Assembly: GCA_002506665.1 (NCBI GenBank)
Contig: DAXZ01000007.1
Span: 1 to 15,708, forward strand
Direction of reading: 5' to 3'
Length of the DNA stretch: 15,708 nucleotides
From: Nitrosopumilus sp. UBA526
GTDB lineage: Archaea; Thermoproteota; Nitrososphaeria; Nitrososphaerales; Nitrosopumilaceae
Shown: positions 13,936-15,708 of the stretch, in pieces
How the letters are laid out: every line of letters begins with the position of its first letter
Numbering within the stretch: the stretch's first letter is position 1
Notes under the pieces: generated by a model
The model's input: the letters and a program-made list of their open reading frames with translations, nothing else
What the model was told of the DNA's origin: nothing
Database searches by the model: none
Position numbers and translations under genes: made by a program

Positions 13936-14502
13936 ATGTCGGTGAGAATGGTTCTGTCCTTTGATGATTTAAAATCCCGTCTATCTACATCTCTTCATCC
14001 TACGATTGAAACTGATACAAAGTATAGCTTGGCATCAGTACTTGTTGTGATTTATGGTGACGAGCCGACGGTTCTAATGACTGAGAAATCAAAACACATG
14101 AAATCTCATGCAGGTGAGATATCATTTCCCGGCGGAAAGCTGGACTCGGATGATTCAGATCTTTTAGAGACTGCATTACGTGAGACTAGTGAGGAGATAG
14201 GACTCGGTATCTCAAGGAACCAAGTTATTGGTCAGCTTGAGCCGGTCATAACACTAAACTCTGGTTTTTTGATTCTGCCCTTTGTTGCAATCATTGATAA
14301 GATTCCACCACTACTGGCAAACAGCGAAGTCGATAAAATTTTTCATATTCCCTTGGAATCATTCTTAAAAACAAAAGCTCTGGATACAAACCCATCTCAC
14401 AATATTATTTCAGAGATGTATACCTTTGAATATCAAAACCAGACCGTGTGGGGGGCATCAGCTAGAATACTAGCACAGATTCGTGACCGTATATCTCAAT
14501 GA
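13936..14502 (+). CDS. Nudix hydrolase, CoA-pyrophosphatase type
   Basis: A 188-aa Nudix protein. The box is SFPGGKLDSDDSDLLETALR followed by ETSEEIGL; the insertion between GG and E and the preceding HAGEISFPGG are typical of the CoA diphosphatase (NUDT7/UPF0035) subgroup rather than the plain MutT box. RETSEE supplies the Mg2+ ligands. It would cleave CoA or acyl-CoA to 4'-phosphopantetheine derivatives and 3',5'-ADP. Upstream in-frame TTG (13912) gives 8 extra residues, but lies before the transcription start predicted from the TATA element, so I use the ATG at 13936; another ATG is at 13948. Confidence 0.88.
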   Translation: MSVRMVLSFDDLKSRLSTSLHPTIETDTKYSLASVLVVIYGDEPTVLMTEKSKHMKSHAGEISFPGGKLDSDDSDLLETALRETSEEIGLGISRNQVIGQLEPVITLNSGFLILPFVAIIDKIPPLLANSEVDKIFHIPLESFLKTKALDTNPSHNIISEMYTFEYQNQTVWGASARILAQIRDRISQ

Positions 14503-14543
14503 ATTCAGATTATTTCCCTCGATCTTTATAGTTTAGCAAACCC

Positions 14544-14603
14544 ATGTTACCCACTCTCACCCTACTTTTGGGTTTGATTCTAGTTGTGTCTATTGCAAGA
14601 TAA
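14544..14603 (+). CDS. possible 19-aa hydrophobic mini-protein
   Basis: ATG to TAA encoding MLPTLTLLLGLILVVSIAR, a single potential membrane helix ending in Arg. A TTTATA element (14525-14530) lies upstream but only about 17 nt away, too close for a leaderless start. It may be chance in a short AT-rich gap; listed because such tiny membrane peptides are often missed. Confidence 0.2.
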   Translation: MLPTLTLLLGLILVVSIAR

Positions 14604-14689
14604 TCTCAATTTTGCAGTCAATAAATTGGTCTTTTTATCGTGCTTTTATTAATTCATATTCTGATCTAAAGGTATCTGTGGTAATTTAA

Positions 14690-14705
14690 CAAATCTTTAG
14701 ATTTG
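14690..14705. terminator. hairpin between convergent Nudix and GNAT genes
   Basis: CAAATCT-TT-AGATTTG, a perfect 7-bp inverted repeat (6 bp with a realistic 4-nt loop), followed on the plus strand by AT-rich sequence with T-runs up to about 14728. Both neighbouring genes end towards it. Archaeal termination usually depends on T-runs alone (for example GGTCTTTTTATC near 14630), so the hairpin's role is unproven. Confidence 0.35.
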
Positions 14706-14728
14706 ACTGTGATTTAATTTTAAAATTA

Positions 14729-15283
14729 TTATTTTTTTAATGCTGAGAATAGATCCAAATACATTAGCTTGAATTCACCTTTATTATTTTTTTCAGCGAT
14801 TTGATAACTATGTTTTGTATAAAATCTCACTGCATCAGGATCCTTGGTATATAATACAATATATCTACATCCTACTTTTCTTGAAATAGTTCGTGCTAAT
14901 CCATTACACCACATCAAAACATACTCGCCATAAGTTTTGCCTCTTGATTTTTTATCAATACAGAAATCAAGAATTATCATAGCTGGAAAAAGAGCACCGT
15001 CACGAGTACTTGGTCTTGCCTTGCTGAATATTTCCCTCTTATTGATATTTGCTACTGCTAGTGTAACATAACCAATAGGTTTTTTCTTGTAAGTTATAAT
15101 GTAGGTCATTCCCAAATGAGCATCTTGATTTTTTAATGCTCTTTTATCAAAAAATTTTTGTAGGCATTGTGAATCCTTACCATATTTGTCAGTACAGTCC
15201 AAATTAGGTTTATGGTTACAAGTTAATTTTTGATAATCAAATGCCTTACTATCAACTAGAATTTTAGGAGATTGTCTCGACAT
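14729..15283 (-). CDS. GNAT-family N-acetyltransferase, toxin-like
   Basis: A 184-aa acetyltransferase. The acetyl-CoA loop is IDKKSRGKTYGEYVLMW (Arg114, Gly115, Gly119), and the C-terminal DPDAVRFYTKHSYQIAEK supplies the usual catalytic-position Tyr155. The N-terminal half (CLQKFFDKRALKNQDAHLGM then TYIITY..KKPIGYVTLAVA) has the layout of TacT-type toxins that acetylate aminoacyl-tRNA (LxxFLxxxAxxxQ...IGYxTLA). It is unusually Cys-rich (six Cys). A 49-aa ORF lies 26 nt upstream on the same strand, as expected of an antitoxin gene. It is clearly more AT-rich than the genes to its left. An ordinary protein or small-molecule acetyltransferase remains possible. Confidence 0.8.
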   Translation of the reverse strand: MSRQSPKILVDSKAFDYQKLTCNHKPNLDCTDKYGKDSQCLQKFFDKRALKNQDAHLGMTYIITYKKKPIGYVTLAVANINKREIFSKARPSTRDGALFPAMIILDFCIDKKSRGKTYGEYVLMWCNGLARTISRKVGCRYIVLYTKDPDAVRFYTKHSYQIAEKNNKGEFKLMYLDLFSALKK

Positions 15284-15309
15284 AATATTAACAAAGTAAG
15301 TGGGGGTAA

Positions 15310-15459
15310 TTATTTTTCGGTTTTTGGCTGATTTGCTAGATAGTATTCTTCACATTTTTCTAAATAGGCTATTTCCTCTTTGGTAGCCTTTCTTCTTTGA
15401 TATTTTTCAAAATCTCTAGCATCTTCACCTTCGAGAATGATTGGTTCAGTTGGGTGCAT
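15310..15459 (-). CDS. 49-aa small protein, candidate antitoxin
   Basis: ORF from ATG (15459) to TAA (15310), encoding a charged helical 49-mer: MHPTEPIILEGEDARDFEKY, then QRRKATKEEIAYLEKCEEYY and LANQPKTEK. The LEGEDARDFEKY beginning resembles small archaeal proteins with an 'I-x-L-x-G-x-D-A-x-x-F-x-x-Y' start. No ribbon-helix-helix pattern, the usual antitoxin type for GNAT toxins, is evident. It precedes the GNAT gene by 26 nt on the same strand, and a CTTTAAAA box (15486-15493) sits about 30 nt upstream, so a two-gene operon is likely. Antitoxin function is inferred only from position, size and charge. Confidence 0.65.
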   Translation of the reverse strand: MHPTEPIILEGEDARDFEKYQRRKATKEEIAYLEKCEEYYLANQPKTEK

Positions 15460-15485
15460 CTTATATGGATAAACTATCTAGGTCC

Positions 15486-15493
15486 TTTTAAAG
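15486..15493 (-). promoter_or_regulatory. TATA-like box for the small ORF-GNAT operon
   Basis: CTTTAAAA on the minus strand, centred about 30 nt before the ATG at 15459. Confidence 0.45.
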
Positions 15494-15560
15494 ATTTGGT
15501 ATGTGTTTAGGTCGTGCCTAGCTTTTTCAAACTTTATCATACAAAATCATATCATAACTC

Positions 15561-15708
15561 TCACACATATTTGACAACCTCATCGGCGAGATTGCATCCT
15601 CTCATATTCCAAGTTATGATGGCACTCATAAGATTACCAAACATCCTGCCACCATTACGGTTACTCACACAGCCACGAATCTTTCTGTGTATTATCGGCT
15701 CACGCAGT
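15561..15708 (-). mobile_element. C-terminal end of a transposase (partial, runs off the edge)
   Basis: A minus-strand frame open from the window edge to a TGA at 15561, 48 residues: it contains REPIIHRKIRGCVSNRNGGR, MFGNLMSAIITWNMRG and ends DEVVKYV. The HRKIRG...G.R.FG......TW...G pattern is like the C-terminus of IS66-like transposases seen in archaea. Whether the element is intact cannot be judged because the rest lies outside the window; no terminal inverted repeat was confirmed between 15460 and 15560. Family assignment is from memory of the motif and is moderate. Confidence 0.6.

Overview
The window looks like chromosomal DNA of an ammonia-oxidising thaumarchaeon (Nitrososphaerota, Nitrosopumilales-like; moderate GC, about 40% by eye). 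The clues are a 3-hydroxyacyl-CoA dehydrogenase of the type used in the 3-hydroxypropionate/4-hydroxybutyrate cycle, a J-domain/ferredoxin fusion known from this phylum, a secreted archaeal beta-propeller protein, and a methionine synthase split into two genes. Many genes have an A/T-rich TATA-like box centred 25-31 nt before the start codon, with TTG and GTG starts common, which suggests mostly leaderless transcripts. No tRNA, rRNA or CRISPR array was seen.

Layout, left to right. 1-1634: a small TPR protein and two unrecognised, divergently transcribed proteins. 1638-4726 (minus strand): a SHOCT-tailed repeat protein followed 3 nt later by a cupin, then a large exported beta-propeller protein. 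4809-6665: an unrecognised protein converging on the 3-hydroxyacyl-CoA dehydrogenase. 6719-7603 (plus strand): a 53-aa C2H2 zinc-finger protein, a one-TM protein overlapping it by one base, and a HIT hydrolase. 7600-8271 (minus): the DnaJ-ferredoxin fusion. 8417-9343 (minus): a solitary tyrosine recombinase. 9344-9658: a 315-bp gap with two 7-base C tracts and inverted repeats.

9659-13145 carries the methionine synthase pair: a homocysteine-binding protein and a second protein with pterin, B12 and SAM-reactivation domains. A MetF-like reductase converges on it with a 31-bp tail overlap. Together these would make 5-methyl-tetrahydrofolate and pass its methyl group through B12 to homocysteine. 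A CoA-pyrophosphatase-type Nudix gene is divergent from metF and appears to share its promoter element.

From about 14500 the DNA becomes visibly more AT-rich and has an accessory character. It holds a GNAT acetyltransferase resembling tRNA-acetylating toxins, preceded by a previously unlisted 49-aa ORF in an arrangement like a toxin-antitoxin pair. The right edge cuts through the C-terminal end of a probable transposase. This end of the window is the best candidate for an undescribed small system.
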